From contig CAXXJM010000001.1 of assembly GCA_963666475.2 (NCBI GenBank), forward strand, positions 1,240,001 to 1,304,000: a DNA stretch of 64,000 nt, in the 5' to 3' direction. This document shows, one piece after another, positions 1 to 9,600 of this stretch; within the stretch, counting starts at the first letter, position 1, and the number at the start of each line of letters is the position of its first letter. The position numbers were made by a program, and so were the translations under genes. Origin of the DNA: JBFHIZ01 sp963666475 (GTDB lineage: Bacteria; Bacillota; Clostridia; Lachnospirales; Lachnospiraceae). The notes beneath the pieces were generated by a model, which was not told the origin of the DNA, made no database searches, and saw only the letters and a program-made list of their open reading frames with translations.

Positions 1-39
1 AAATGTTGTTCGCATATAAAAGACACTTTTGTCAACTAA

Positions 40-867
40 CTATTCTTTTACTGCTCCAGCAGAAATACTACTAATAATATATTTCGAACAGAATGAGAAT
101 ACGATTAAAATTGGCAATACCGAAATCGCTACTGCAAGATATATTGCCCCCTGATTGCTTGTGATGTCGGTTGATGAATTTAAGGAGGCGATCATCACAG
201 GCAATGGGAATTTTTCTGGAGAATTTAACAGAATCAATGGAACTAGATAACTGTTCCAGTTTCCAATAAAAGCTCCAATAGACATTGTTGCAATACCTGG
301 CATCATAATTGGGAATACAATACGATGAAAAATATGCAACTCTTTTGCACCATCGATTCTTGCAGCTTCTAAAAGCGATTTTGATAAAACAGATAACAGA
401 TACTGTCTTAAAAAGAACACCGTCCCTGGAGCCGCTATTGCAGGAAGAATCAAAGGAACATATGAATTTACCAATTTTAACTTGGCAACAAGATTATAGA
501 ATCCAATCAAACTAAGTTGACCAGGAATCATCATAAATACAACAATCACTACTAATAATATTTTTCCACCTCGGAAGTGATATACCGCCAGCGCATAAGC
601 TGTGATTGCAGAAAAATATGCAGTTAAAAGAGTTGCCGGAATAGCTATCATTAAACTGTTCAAAAAACCACGAAACAAATCGAAATATCCTGAAACGGTC
701 TCCCAGTTATCTCTCAAGGAGTGGCCTGGAATAAAGCTAAACGATGTCATGATTTCAAGTCCGCTTCTTGTTGAGTTTACAGTCATCAACACAAAAGGCA
801 GAAGACAGGTTGTTGCAAGTAATACGAGCGCAATATATACGACCGATTTTTTTATTTTAAATCCCAT
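40..867 (-). CDS. ABC sugar transporter permease, MalG/UgpE type
   Basis: This 275-residue inner-membrane protein is the second permease of a carbohydrate uptake ABC transporter. About six hydrophobic segments are visible, the first at residues 8-30. The cytoplasmic EAA loop, which contacts the ATPase, reads EAARIDGA at about residues 168-175, followed by the usual I-x-P near 188. The ATG has a strong AAGGAGG ribosome site 7 bases upstream. It begins 1 base after the stop of the partner permease, so the two are translationally linked and belong with the binding protein upstream. No ATPase gene follows before the window edge; many Firmicutes share one MsmK-type ATPase among such systems. The substrate is inferred only from the neighbouring beta-glucan enzymes. 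Confidence 0.93.
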   Translation of the reverse strand: MGFKIKKSVVYIALVLLATTCLLPFVLMTVNSTRSGLEIMTSFSFIPGHSLRDNWETVSGYFDLFRGFLNSLMIAIPATLLTAYFSAITAYALAVYHFRGGKILLVVIVVFMMIPGQLSLIGFYNLVAKLKLVNSYVPLILPAIAAPGTVFFLRQYLLSVLSKSLLEAARIDGAKELHIFHRIVFPIMMPGIATMSIGAFIGNWNSYLVPLILLNSPEKFPLPVMIASLNSSTDITSNQGAIYLAVAISVLPILIVFSFCSKYIISSISAGAVKE

Positions 868-868
868 C

Positions 869-1789
869 TTAATCCTCCTTATCGCTCATGAGTCTGAACT
901 GCACAATAGATACAACTAATATAATTGCGAACAGGGTATATGCAATTGCTGCTGCATATCCTACCTGGTGTGTTCCTACTTCAAATCCAAATTTATATAA
1001 GTACATAATTACAGTCTGCAGGCTTCCGGATGGATTTCCGGCAGTTCCTCCACTAATTAAGAATGGAAGATCGAATATTTGCAGACCACCGATCAATGAT
1101 GTGATTCCCACATACAACAAAATCGGTTTCAGCAATGGAATGGTAATCTTTGAAAAACTCTTCCACCTTCCGGCACCATCAATTGCTGCTGCCTCGAAAT
1201 AATCTTTTGAAATACCTTGTACACCAGCCATGAGCAAAATGAATGAATTTCCAAACCACATCCATGCTCCTATGACTGCTATGACATAAGGTGCGTAAGC
1301 ACTGCTGCCCAACCAATTGATGGGATCAGCCTGATTCAGTCCCAGAGAGGCAAGCATCTGATTGATACTTCCATATCTCCAATCTAATAAGGTCTTGAAT
1401 AAAAACGCAACGGATGTTGCTGCAATAATATTTGGCAGGTAAAAAATGGCACGAAACACTCCAAGTCCCCGAATACGATATTTGATATCGCTAAATACAA
1501 TTGTCAAAATGAATGCAATCCCTAACTGCAAAACGATATTGACGCCCCAAATTTTTAATGTATTAAGAAGAGCTCTCCAAAAGAACTTATCTCCAATGAC
1601 ACGAGTATAGTTCTGTGCTCCCACAAAATTCGGTTCTCCAAATCCTTTAAAGTCTGTGAAACTCAAAAAAAATGTTCGAAAAACAGGGTATATACTGAAA
1701 ATCGCAAATACGATTACAAATGGAGCAATAAAGTAATATGCCGCCAGATTCACATTTCTTCTTTTCTGTTTTCCTTGAATGTTTGCCAT
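869..1789 (-). CDS. ABC sugar transporter permease, MalF/UgpA type
   Basis: This is the first permease of the same carbohydrate ABC transporter, 306 residues long. It has a short basic N-terminus (KQKRRN) and about six membrane segments beginning at residue 17. The EAA loop reads EAAAIDGA at about residues 199-206, followed by IPLLKP. The start ATG has GGAGG 7 bases upstream. It lies 72 bases downstream of the binding-protein gene, and that gap contains a hairpin that probably sets the ratio of binding protein to permease. The family is clear (binding-protein-dependent permease, MalF-like); the transported sugar is inferred from context to be a beta-gluco-oligosaccharide. Confidence 0.93.
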   Translation of the reverse strand: MANIQGKQKRRNVNLAAYYFIAPFVIVFAIFSIYPVFRTFFLSFTDFKGFGEPNFVGAQNYTRVIGDKFFWRALLNTLKIWGVNIVLQLGIAFILTIVFSDIKYRIRGLGVFRAIFYLPNIIAATSVAFLFKTLLDWRYGSINQMLASLGLNQADPINWLGSSAYAPYVIAVIGAWMWFGNSFILLMAGVQGISKDYFEAAAIDGAGRWKSFSKITIPLLKPILLYVGITSLIGGLQIFDLPFLISGGTAGNPSGSLQTVIMYLYKFGFEVGTHQVGYAAAIAYTLFAIILVVSIVQFRLMSDKED

Positions 1790-1816
1790 GGTAAATCCTC
1801 CATTTATGATGATTGA

Positions 1817-1840
1817 TGGAGGGCCCTTTCGGATCCTCCA
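1817..1840 (-). other. Intercistronic hairpin between binding protein and permease genes
   Basis: An inverted repeat TGGAGGATCC / GGGCCCTCCA closes on a GAAA tetraloop (transcript strand), with one mismatch and one wobble in a 10-bp stem. There is no T-run after it, so it is more likely an mRNA-stabilising element than a terminator. Such hairpins behind binding-protein genes are known to keep the 5' cistron more abundant than the permeases; that role is inferred here. Confidence 0.55.
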
Positions 1841-1861
1841 CCAGTCTTCATTTCTTATTTC

Positions 1862-3289
1862 TTATCGATTCACGGTCAATTCTGGGAAGGTTGACTCTAC
1901 TACATCATAGAATTCTGCAATTGCTTCTTCTTTTGATTTTTCACCTGTTTTAACTGCTGTAATTGCAGTGCCCCATGCATCTCCGATCGCTTTGTCATAT
2001 CTGGTAACTTTTGAGTAATCAATTCCTTGTGCCTGTTCTAACCAGAATTTGTATAATTGCTGACCACCATAAATCTCATTTGCATCTTCTGAGTGTGCTT
2101 CTAATGTAGGAATGTAAGCAACTGTGTCACCCTGAGAAGTTTCGATCCACCATTCCATGGTATCTTCTGTTAATGTACAGAATTTCACGTATTCCCATGC
2201 AAGATCTTTTCTTTCACTTTGTGAACTAACTCCGATAAATGTACCACCACCGAATCCATAAGAAGGTCCTGAACAAACTCCCCATAGTCCTGATGTTTCA
2301 CCAACGTTATCTCTCATTACAAGAGTTCCCCATGCTGGAAGACCATACGCAAACACTTCAACAGTTTCTGTATCAGCTGTTGCTGCAGCAAATGATTCTG
2401 CATCCCAGATGTTCATATCATCAGTTCCCCACTGTGTATCAGCGGTAAGAAGTGGAACTGGTCCTTGCATTGCCTGATACCAAGGAGCTGCCCACTGGCT
2501 TGCAAATGCAGTTAAGTCGTTTTGATAAAGTTCAATACATAGATCCATATAGTCAAATCTTGCCTGGTCCACATTCAATGTTCCATCGATTACCCAAGCT
2601 GAATCTCCTGAGAAATAGTTTGTTTCTGCATCAGAAGCAAAAATACGATATCCAGCATCTCTGAGTGTTTCTCCAGTGCTAACAATTGTGTTGTAATCTT
2701 TGAACAATTTTCCAATTTCTTCAGAATCAGATGTTCCAAATACACTTTCAGCAATATCTCTTCTATAATAGAAACCTGCTGGTGTAATCTGGTAACTGAT
2801 TGCTCTTTGAATGCCTTCTGCATCTTGTCCAACTTCCCAAACATAATCTACCACTTTATCTGCATAATCCTGCGCATTGTATGGTGACTGATTAAGGTCT
2901 TCAAAGAATCCTGCTTCATACATATCTTCAAGCATCTGTGGCTCACCAACGATAATATCTGGCTCTGTCTCTCCACCTAAAAGAGCACTTTGTACTTTTG
3001 TAGGATAGTCTGCAGGTGCAATTACAACCGTTTCCACTTCAACTCCTGGATGTTTTTCCATGAAGTATGCTGAAAACTGTTCAAGGTCTGAAGCCAATGT
3101 CCAAACTACGAGTTTTCCATCTGCAAATACATCTTCTGATACTTCATTTGAAGTCGATGTGTCGCTTGATGATGAACTACCACCTGTGTTTGTGCTTACT
3201 GAAGCATCGCCTGCATTATTTCCGCAAGCTGCTAATGACAAAGTCATAAGTGATGCCATAAGTAAAGCAACGATTTTTTTTGCTTTCAT
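1862..3289 (-). CDS. ABC transporter extracellular sugar-binding lipoprotein
   Basis: This 475-residue family-1 solute-binding protein captures the sugar outside the cell and delivers it to the two downstream permeases. It begins with a lipoprotein signal: basic KAKK, a hydrophobic core, and the lipobox LSLAAC with the lipidated cysteine at residue 22. A Ser/Thr/Asn-rich linker follows to about residue 50, and then the mature domain (DGKLVVWTLASDLEQF onward), rich in Trp and Tyr as expected for sugar binding. I chose the ATG at 3289 because GGAGG sits 7 bases upstream; a longer reading frame begins 14 codons earlier but has no ribosome site and would bury the signal peptide. It has its own promoter region with a striking inverted repeat. 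Confidence 0.93.
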   Translation of the reverse strand: MKAKKIVALLMASLMTLSLAACGNNAGDASVSTNTGGSSSSSDTSTSNEVSEDVFADGKLVVWTLASDLEQFSAYFMEKHPGVEVETVVIAPADYPTKVQSALLGGETEPDIIVGEPQMLEDMYEAGFFEDLNQSPYNAQDYADKVVDYVWEVGQDAEGIQRAISYQITPAGFYYRRDIAESVFGTSDSEEIGKLFKDYNTIVSTGETLRDAGYRIFASDAETNYFSGDSAWVIDGTLNVDQARFDYMDLCIELYQNDLTAFASQWAAPWYQAMQGPVPLLTADTQWGTDDMNIWDAESFAAATADTETVEVFAYGLPAWGTLVMRDNVGETSGLWGVCSGPSYGFGGGTFIGVSSQSERKDLAWEYVKFCTLTEDTMEWWIETSQGDTVAYIPTLEAHSEDANEIYGGQQLYKFWLEQAQGIDYSKVTRYDKAIGDAWGTAITAVKTGEKSKEEAIAEFYDVVESTFPELTVNR

Positions 3290-3320
3290 AATAATCCTCC
3301 TATATGCTTTTTTGCATTTG

Positions 3321-3374
3321 TTTTGCAACAACTGTTGCTGTTGTATTTATTATATGGATTCATCTGTTGCAAAA
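3321..3374. promoter_or_regulatory. Perfect 10-bp inverted repeat flanking the -10 box of the binding-protein gene
   Basis: TTTTGCAACA at 3321-3330 and TGTTGCAAAA at 3365-3374 are exact inverted repeats, 34 bases apart. Between them, on the minus strand, lies a consensus TATAAT. A second smaller dyad, GCAACA-AC-TGTTGC, spans 3325-3338. The arrangement looks like paired operator half-sites around a promoter. An RNA hairpin with a long loop is the alternative. The cognate regulator is not known. Confidence 0.5.
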
Positions 3375-3377
3375 TAA
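3349..3377 (-). promoter_or_regulatory. Promoter of the sugar-binding-protein gene
   Basis: A consensus TATAAT occurs on the minus strand at 3354-3349. The -35 position 17 bases upstream is the poor TTATTT. A good -10 with a weak -35, between inverted repeats, suggests a regulated promoter. It would allow the transporter genes to be made at a higher level than the enzyme genes upstream. Confidence 0.5.
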
Positions 3378-3407
3378 TGACCAAATTTTTAAAGAGGTGT
3401 GTTTTTT

Positions 3408-5240
3408 TTATTTTTGGATACCATCTGCATATTCCACAATAATTTTTCGATCTCCCCCATACTGACATGCGTCTCCTTGGTCATTGATTACATGTGATAT
3501 CCCTGGGTATCCTGTAATCATAATTGCACAGATATTGTGAACCTTGACTCCCTTTGTATTTGGAACCTCCATAACCGAATTCAAATCTACTTGTGCGTCT
3601 CGATGATATGAATAAATACCAATCCCCCAAGCTTCATGTGATAGCACATCATCTCCCACTTTATAAGAGGAATAACCGTTCACTGTTTTGTTATGGCTCA
3701 TCCAAGATTCCTGATTTGGAACATCATACGGGATTTCACTTTGATAAAAATAAACCCGACCATTTTCTCCATTCCAAATCGTCTGATATTCTTGAAAATG
3801 TTCTACCATCAGCGCATAAATTGTCACATGATCTCCGTTTACTACAATGCCATTAGCCGCAGTATTTAAATCCCATGCAACATAATCCCCATGATCTGCT
3901 CTCCAAATCCAAAAATTATCCCCGATTACATAGTCCATATTTATTTCTACACAATTTTTGGTTTTTGCAACATACCCTTCGTTTCCACCTACTCGAAAAA
4001 ACAAATCACTGAGTGTAATATAATCTTCTTTATCTTTCAACTCCACGCGTATATCCGTTCTCGAACCAACCCTCAAAAGAACATCGGATTCGACCGCACC
4101 CGCGTCAAATAAAAGCCCTGATACGATCACTCCTGGAACATCCGAAATCTCGATACATGAATTTCCGTTTACAGGTGTAAGAGATGCCAATCCCATTCCC
4201 ATAATAATGGTGTCTTCACGATCCACAAGTATTGGCTCGTTAAGTGAATATATTCCTGGTGTGAAAATTATGTTTTTCCCTTGTTGTAATGCTGCATTGA
4301 TGGTTGCTGCGGTATCAATTCCCTCTTTCGTCACATAAAAGTTCTCAATGGAAATACTTCTTCCATTCATATCTCCATAGGATTCACTTGAGCCACTTAC
4401 GTTTTCCTTTATAAAAGGCACATAAACCTGATACCCTTCTGTTTCATCATAATAAATATATGGTTTTTCTCTCACAATTGGAGTTTCTGAAACTGAGGTA
4501 TATTTCGTTCCTGGCCATGTTCCTTTCGGAGCATCGCCTTCTTCCATGCCGACAAAAACCATGTTCCAGTTTTCTCCAATCCATAAGTTCCAGTCCGAAT
4601 TTCTGGATAACCACTGTTGCTGACTCCCAGAATCCACAATCCCTGATATTACTGAATCGGCTAGAAACCCTCCACTTGCCCATCCATTTTCATCATGAAG
4701 TGCCAAATTTCCATGGATATTTACGCTTCTTAAAAACGTAGCTTGAGAAACCGCCCACATCACATTGCTGTCGATTGAAATATTTTGAACACCGCGCCAA
4801 AAATTGCAGCATGCATTATGATTAGAATCGTCTCCCAACCATCTTGCCGTACAATTTAAAGTAGGAATCACGGTTGTATCTGGAGAAATTCCAAGCCCTG
4901 CGACCTCCATATAATATCCCACATTCACTTCTAATTGTTCGTCATAAACCCCTGGCAAGAAATATATTCCATAGCGCTCTCTTCCAAACTGATTGGTTTC
5001 CTGACTAGCCCAAATAGATTCTAAAATTGTATTTACTTCCTCCACTGGATCATCTGGCGAAAAAATGTATACGTTTTCTCCAAACAATTCATTGTGATAT
5101 GCAGTGATTTTCATCTGCTCTTTCATGATTCGATCTTCCCTATTCCAGTATTTTATTCCGATTGTTATGATTGCTGCCAAAAAAACGAGTGCCGAAAATG
5201 CAACAATGCAAATTATTCGGATGTTCTTTTTATTTTTCAT
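3408..5240 (-). CDS. Membrane-anchored right-handed beta-helix protein, GH55-like
   Basis: This 610-residue protein has one N-terminal hydrophobic segment (about residues 9-28) after KNKKNIR, so it is exported and probably anchored outside the cell. From about residue 45 it shows a two-part beta-helix pattern. The first half has YGIYFLPGVYDE and GYYMEVAGLGISPDTTVIP; the second restarts near residue 300 with TAATINAALQQGKNIIFTPGIYSL and DTIIMGMGLASLTP. Tandem pectate-lyase-like halves are the architecture of GH55 exo-beta-1,3-glucanases. I recall similar proteins annotated only vaguely in databases. Activity on beta-1,3-glucan is inferred from this fold and from the phosphorylases in the same operon. 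It starts 12 bases after the GH30 gene, with AGGA 9 bases upstream of the ATG. Confidence 0.6.
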   Translation of the reverse strand: MKNKKNIRIICIVAFSALVFLAAIITIGIKYWNREDRIMKEQMKITAYHNELFGENVYIFSPDDPVEEVNTILESIWASQETNQFGRERYGIYFLPGVYDEQLEVNVGYYMEVAGLGISPDTTVIPTLNCTARWLGDDSNHNACCNFWRGVQNISIDSNVMWAVSQATFLRSVNIHGNLALHDENGWASGGFLADSVISGIVDSGSQQQWLSRNSDWNLWIGENWNMVFVGMEEGDAPKGTWPGTKYTSVSETPIVREKPYIYYDETEGYQVYVPFIKENVSGSSESYGDMNGRSISIENFYVTKEGIDTAATINAALQQGKNIIFTPGIYSLNEPILVDREDTIIMGMGLASLTPVNGNSCIEISDVPGVIVSGLLFDAGAVESDVLLRVGSRTDIRVELKDKEDYITLSDLFFRVGGNEGYVAKTKNCVEINMDYVIGDNFWIWRADHGDYVAWDLNTAANGIVVNGDHVTIYALMVEHFQEYQTIWNGENGRVYFYQSEIPYDVPNQESWMSHNKTVNGYSSYKVGDDVLSHEAWGIGIYSYHRDAQVDLNSVMEVPNTKGVKVHNICAIMITGYPGISHVINDQGDACQYGGDRKIIVEYADGIQK

Positions 5241-5251
5241 GTTCTAGTATC

Positions 5252-6589
5252 CTATTCTTTCCGAAAGCAGATTGTTTGAATTTCATGTGCTTCAATCTGT
5301 AGATTTCCACCCTCTTCATATTCTCTAATTGAAAAACTTATTTTCTGATCCGTCTTATTCATCACGATGAGAACCCTCTCCCCATCAGGATTTACAAAAC
5401 CAGTTACATCTAGACGATCCGTAAATCTGGAAGTCGCAATTCTTTTTGCCCCACGTTTTACATATCTACTAAAATGACCAATATAATAATAGCTAAGTCT
5501 CTTTTCATAAATATCCTTGTTCGGATCGCACATAATTGGTGCTGCGCAAAAATTCCCCACATGATTCGGACCACCTTGATCATCCAAAAGCATATTCCAA
5601 TCTATATATCCATTCGTTCCTGCATTGAAGTTTCCTATGATATCATGTGCGTACATTTCTGCTTTTTGTACTTCTCCGGAATCTGCAAAACGACTATACT
5701 CCACACAACCTTCCGTAAAATATAATTCTTTATCCGGAAAAGTTTCTCTTACCAGTCCTACGGATTCAAAATGATCACCAGAGTACCAATGAAAAGCCAC
5801 ACCGGCAATATAAGCTGCTGCCTCTTCGTCCTTTAAAATTTCTTTTGCTCTTTCATAAACAATTTCCTTATTATGATCCCATATTAAAATCCCCACATGT
5901 CCAAAGCCACTTCTTTTTAGTGCCGGCCCAAGATGATCTCGCACCATTTTTTTCTCATCATTTGATGAATAAATGCAGGAATCCCATGTTTGGACAGCCT
6001 GAGGCTCATTTTGAATGGTCAACATACGGATTTCAATTCCACGTTTTTGATATTCTTCTAAATATCGCACAATATAATCCGCCCACATATCATAATATTT
6101 TTCAAGCAAAACCCCACCATGATTCATTTCCTGGTTGCTTTTCATAAAAGCAGGCGGACTCCAAGGTGACGCCAGTAATACAACCTCTTCGCTTGCAAGT
6201 ACTTTTGCTTTTTGAATCATCGGAATCAAATATTTTTCATCTCTTTCAACAGAAAATCCTTCCAGATCTTTCCCCGTATCTTTTTCTAGATATGCATAAT
6301 TTCCGAGTCCAAAATCACAACTATTGATATGTGTCCTGCAAAGGTTATAACATAAGCCTTCCTCTCCAAAATATGCAGCAAGAATTTCCTGCTGTTTTTC
6401 TTCTGAAAGCAGAGAAAGATTATATCCACCTGCTTCCGTAAATGCTCCACCAAATCCATTGATTTGTTGATATCTTTTTTCTGGATAGACGCAGATAGCC
6501 TGCATTGGATTTGCATCCTTAATCTCTTCTCCTCTTTCTTCCCAGATAATCTTGCTCTGATAGTTTGTAGTGATTCTTGATATTTTCAT
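5252..6589 (-). CDS. GH30-family glycoside hydrolase (beta-glucosidase/beta-1,6-glucanase type)
   Basis: This retaining glycosidase of family GH30 is 445 residues long. The signature NGFGGAFTEAGGYN is at about residues 44-57. The acid/base is Glu195 in TIQNEP and the nucleophile is Glu293 in LYFTEGC. There is no signal peptide, so it should act in the cytoplasm on imported oligosaccharides. GH30 members cleave glucosylceramide, beta-1,6-glucan, xylan or beta-fucosides; the NEP/TEG pattern and length fit the beta-glucosidase/beta-1,6-glucanase branches better than the xylanases. Removing beta-1,6 branches would fit beside beta-1,3-glucan phosphorylases. It lies 14 bases downstream of the large phosphorylase in the same operon, with only a weak ribosome site. 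Confidence 0.85.
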   Translation of the reverse strand: MKISRITTNYQSKIIWEERGEEIKDANPMQAICVYPEKRYQQINGFGGAFTEAGGYNLSLLSEEKQQEILAAYFGEEGLCYNLCRTHINSCDFGLGNYAYLEKDTGKDLEGFSVERDEKYLIPMIQKAKVLASEEVVLLASPWSPPAFMKSNQEMNHGGVLLEKYYDMWADYIVRYLEEYQKRGIEIRMLTIQNEPQAVQTWDSCIYSSNDEKKMVRDHLGPALKRSGFGHVGILIWDHNKEIVYERAKEILKDEEAAAYIAGVAFHWYSGDHFESVGLVRETFPDKELYFTEGCVEYSRFADSGEVQKAEMYAHDIIGNFNAGTNGYIDWNMLLDDQGGPNHVGNFCAAPIMCDPNKDIYEKRLSYYYIGHFSRYVKRGAKRIATSRFTDRLDVTGFVNPDGERVLIVMNKTDQKISFSIREYEEGGNLQIEAHEIQTICFRKE

Positions 6590-6603
6590 CGTATTCTTTC
6601 TAC

Positions 6604-9600
6604 CTACTTTCTTTCTATGTAAACTTTTATTTTATGGACATTTCCATTTCGAACATCCAATGCTTGTTGGCCAAAAATCCGGTCCCCAAAAACCGGGCAA
6701 ATCTCTTTTTCATAATGCAGTTCGTATTTTGAAATCCGATAATTTTCTCCAAAGATACTTTCGGTATCCGTTAAACAATAATCGACAGAAACGGTTCCTA
6801 AAAAAGTAGCTTGAATATGTTCTTGATTTCCAATTAGATATGCAGGAATACTTGGTTTAAATGCTAATGAAAAGATACTGTCATTGTATTCGAAAGGATT
6901 CTCTCCAAACATCATAATCTGCCACATATGGATAAATTCTGCAGTGGAACCACTGAGTCTGGCAACAAATCCTTTTCCGTGGATTTTAGGGTCTGGGTTT
7001 GCCGTACTTGCAATAAATGATGAGTTTTCAAGCAAACTTCTTCCGTATTCTGACTCATTCATAAAAGGCACACATGCCCAGCGAAAATCCTCGAAAAATT
7101 CCTCGTATAGACCGGACTTCAAGAGTTCCAACAAATATTTATATTCCATATGCATCCAAATCGACTCATTCTCCAGCCATCCTGGTGTAAACGCCTTTGC
7201 ACGTCCAATTTCGTAGGAAGCTTTACTCAAACCAGAATTGACTTTATACATATGTAAATCCGAATCATACAAATCACTTTTCTTTATTTTTTGATACAAG
7301 TTTCTTTTATTTTCTTTCGTATCTTTCTGTTTTAAATACCGTACACTTCCTTCTAAAAACAAAGGAACCGTATTCTGTTTGACATCAAATATTTCATATG
7401 TGGATTCCCCTAAAAATACATCTTCTTTATAATCAAGTACCGTGTAATAAAAATAGGTTGGAATCATGCCCTTTTCCCCATCCGGAGTGTTTTCTTTCGC
7501 CTCGCGTATTCCCTCTCTTATAATTTCTTGCATTAGGTTCAAATGGTTCTTCGCTGCCAGGGATTCCATTTCCACCGTATTTCCTGATAAATCTTTATGA
7601 ATTTGTTTGCGATATTGTTCTAGCTTTTTGCCTCTGGATTTCCAAAAAGCAATTTTTGCCTGGTGTGAATCTACTTTTTGATCTGCTATAAACATAACGG
7701 AATCATCCACCAAACCTTTCCAAAGCTCATATAGTTCAATAGGAACATCCATTTGTTTCTCATATTTAGATAAAATGTTCGTTACAAATTCTATCATTCT
7801 TAAAAGTTCATAGGTCTCTGCCATGGAAGAGCCAAAAAGCCCAGGTAATCCATTCAATGCATCATACCAACCGGGTTTACCGCCTTCCATCTCAACACCC
7901 ATTCCATATGGATCGAGTGCTGCATATTTAACAACACAAAGTAAGAGCAGTTTATTTATCAAACTATGGTAGATGACATTGCCTCTGGTGTCACAAATAT
8001 ATGCGTCCTCTTTGTAGGCTTCATTTTTTTCCAAAAATCGATATTGTCTCAAACCATGTTCCGTCTTCACGCAACGCCTATCTCTTGGCAAAATAATCTC
8101 TTTTGGTACACGGTACGTGTATGCACGATCGAAAAAGAGCAATTCCTCTTCATGATCCGGATAAATTGCCAAAAACTCTTCAACAAGATCCAAGTTGTAA
8201 GTCCAGTGATCCGACCAATAACCTTCCTTAAAGTCTGTCTTACTTATAAATTCTGCCTCATCTAAGATCTCATAAAAATTAGCTTCGAAACCTTGTTCCG
8301 CTAATTTGGTATATAGAGCACCGGGTGTACATTCCTCTTGATAAAGTGGATCCTGTAGTTTAAACTTCTCGCAGGTTTGCGCCGAAATCTTACAAGTAGT
8401 TTTCTCAATGCCCAAAGGATTATATCCATCCAATTGAATGGCTTGATAAAACATTTTTATATTTCGGTCAAATACATATGGCGAAAACTTGACATCTACA
8501 CGACGATTTTGGTTTACATCTCGAAAATTTCCATTTCCTTGAGAATAGTATTCCGGAAGAATTGTGAAGTAATTATAATCTCTTTCAATGTCCCCATGCT
8601 TCCGGGAATAGACATAAAAAACATGATTCTTACCCAGTTTGATGGGTTCCCCACCACGAAGTACATTATCCAAATACGTTTGTCTACAATATCTATCAAA
8701 AATCGGGTTTACCGTTTTCGTTCCAATTTTATCTGTCAATGAATCTACCAAGTCTCTATTATTTTCAAATTTTCTTTCAAAATAGCTTCCATCTTTTATC
8801 GTTTTTCTAAGATTCTTAACCTGATCCAAATCTTCCGCCTGACCATACATTTCATAAAATGTATAACATTCTCCTGGATGCAAAGTAGTATGCCCTGCGA
8901 AAAAGCAGCATGGAAGCAAATTTTCTGTTTTTTGATGTTCTTCGCACAAATCCAATGCTCTTTTTTCATAAAATTCTACCGGTTTTTCCAAGGATGTATC
9001 ATAACCAAACAATGTCTCCGGACTAATAATGACCTCCAATTTAGTTCCGTCTTCGGTCATTCCCATACCGTAATTACCACCCACGACTTCCGTCACTTGC
9101 GCAGTATCTTTAATGCTTGCACGCACTTTAAATATTGGGACTCCCGACTTATAGTCTTGCACTTGCATCCATGCCCTTACCGTCTGACCAATTTCATTCA
9201 TCAGTCCTAAATCCACTCCATAAGGGAGAATTGCTGCCATTCCATCCAAAACTTCTATGTTTTTTACCTGGTCATCGATATTTTCTAAGGTCACTTTTCG
9301 AATGAGTCCGCCAAAACTTTCCCCTGGAAGTGTTCCATACTGAATACTCGAACGTATTCCTAATTTGTGATCGTCCTCCTGAATTTCTAACTCATTCATT
9401 CCAATTGCCATAAAATGATGGTTATCTTCCTTGGAAAACAACTCAGAAACTTCACCGTCTATTTTTAAAAATGTTCGAAATCCCATTTTTTTTGTTAAGG
9501 TGTAGGCTTGTCCAGCAGGGTAGAACTGCATAATTGAATGATCTTTATCACGAACTCCAAAACTTGAAATTGCTTGTCCACGATTTACATAAAAGCACCA

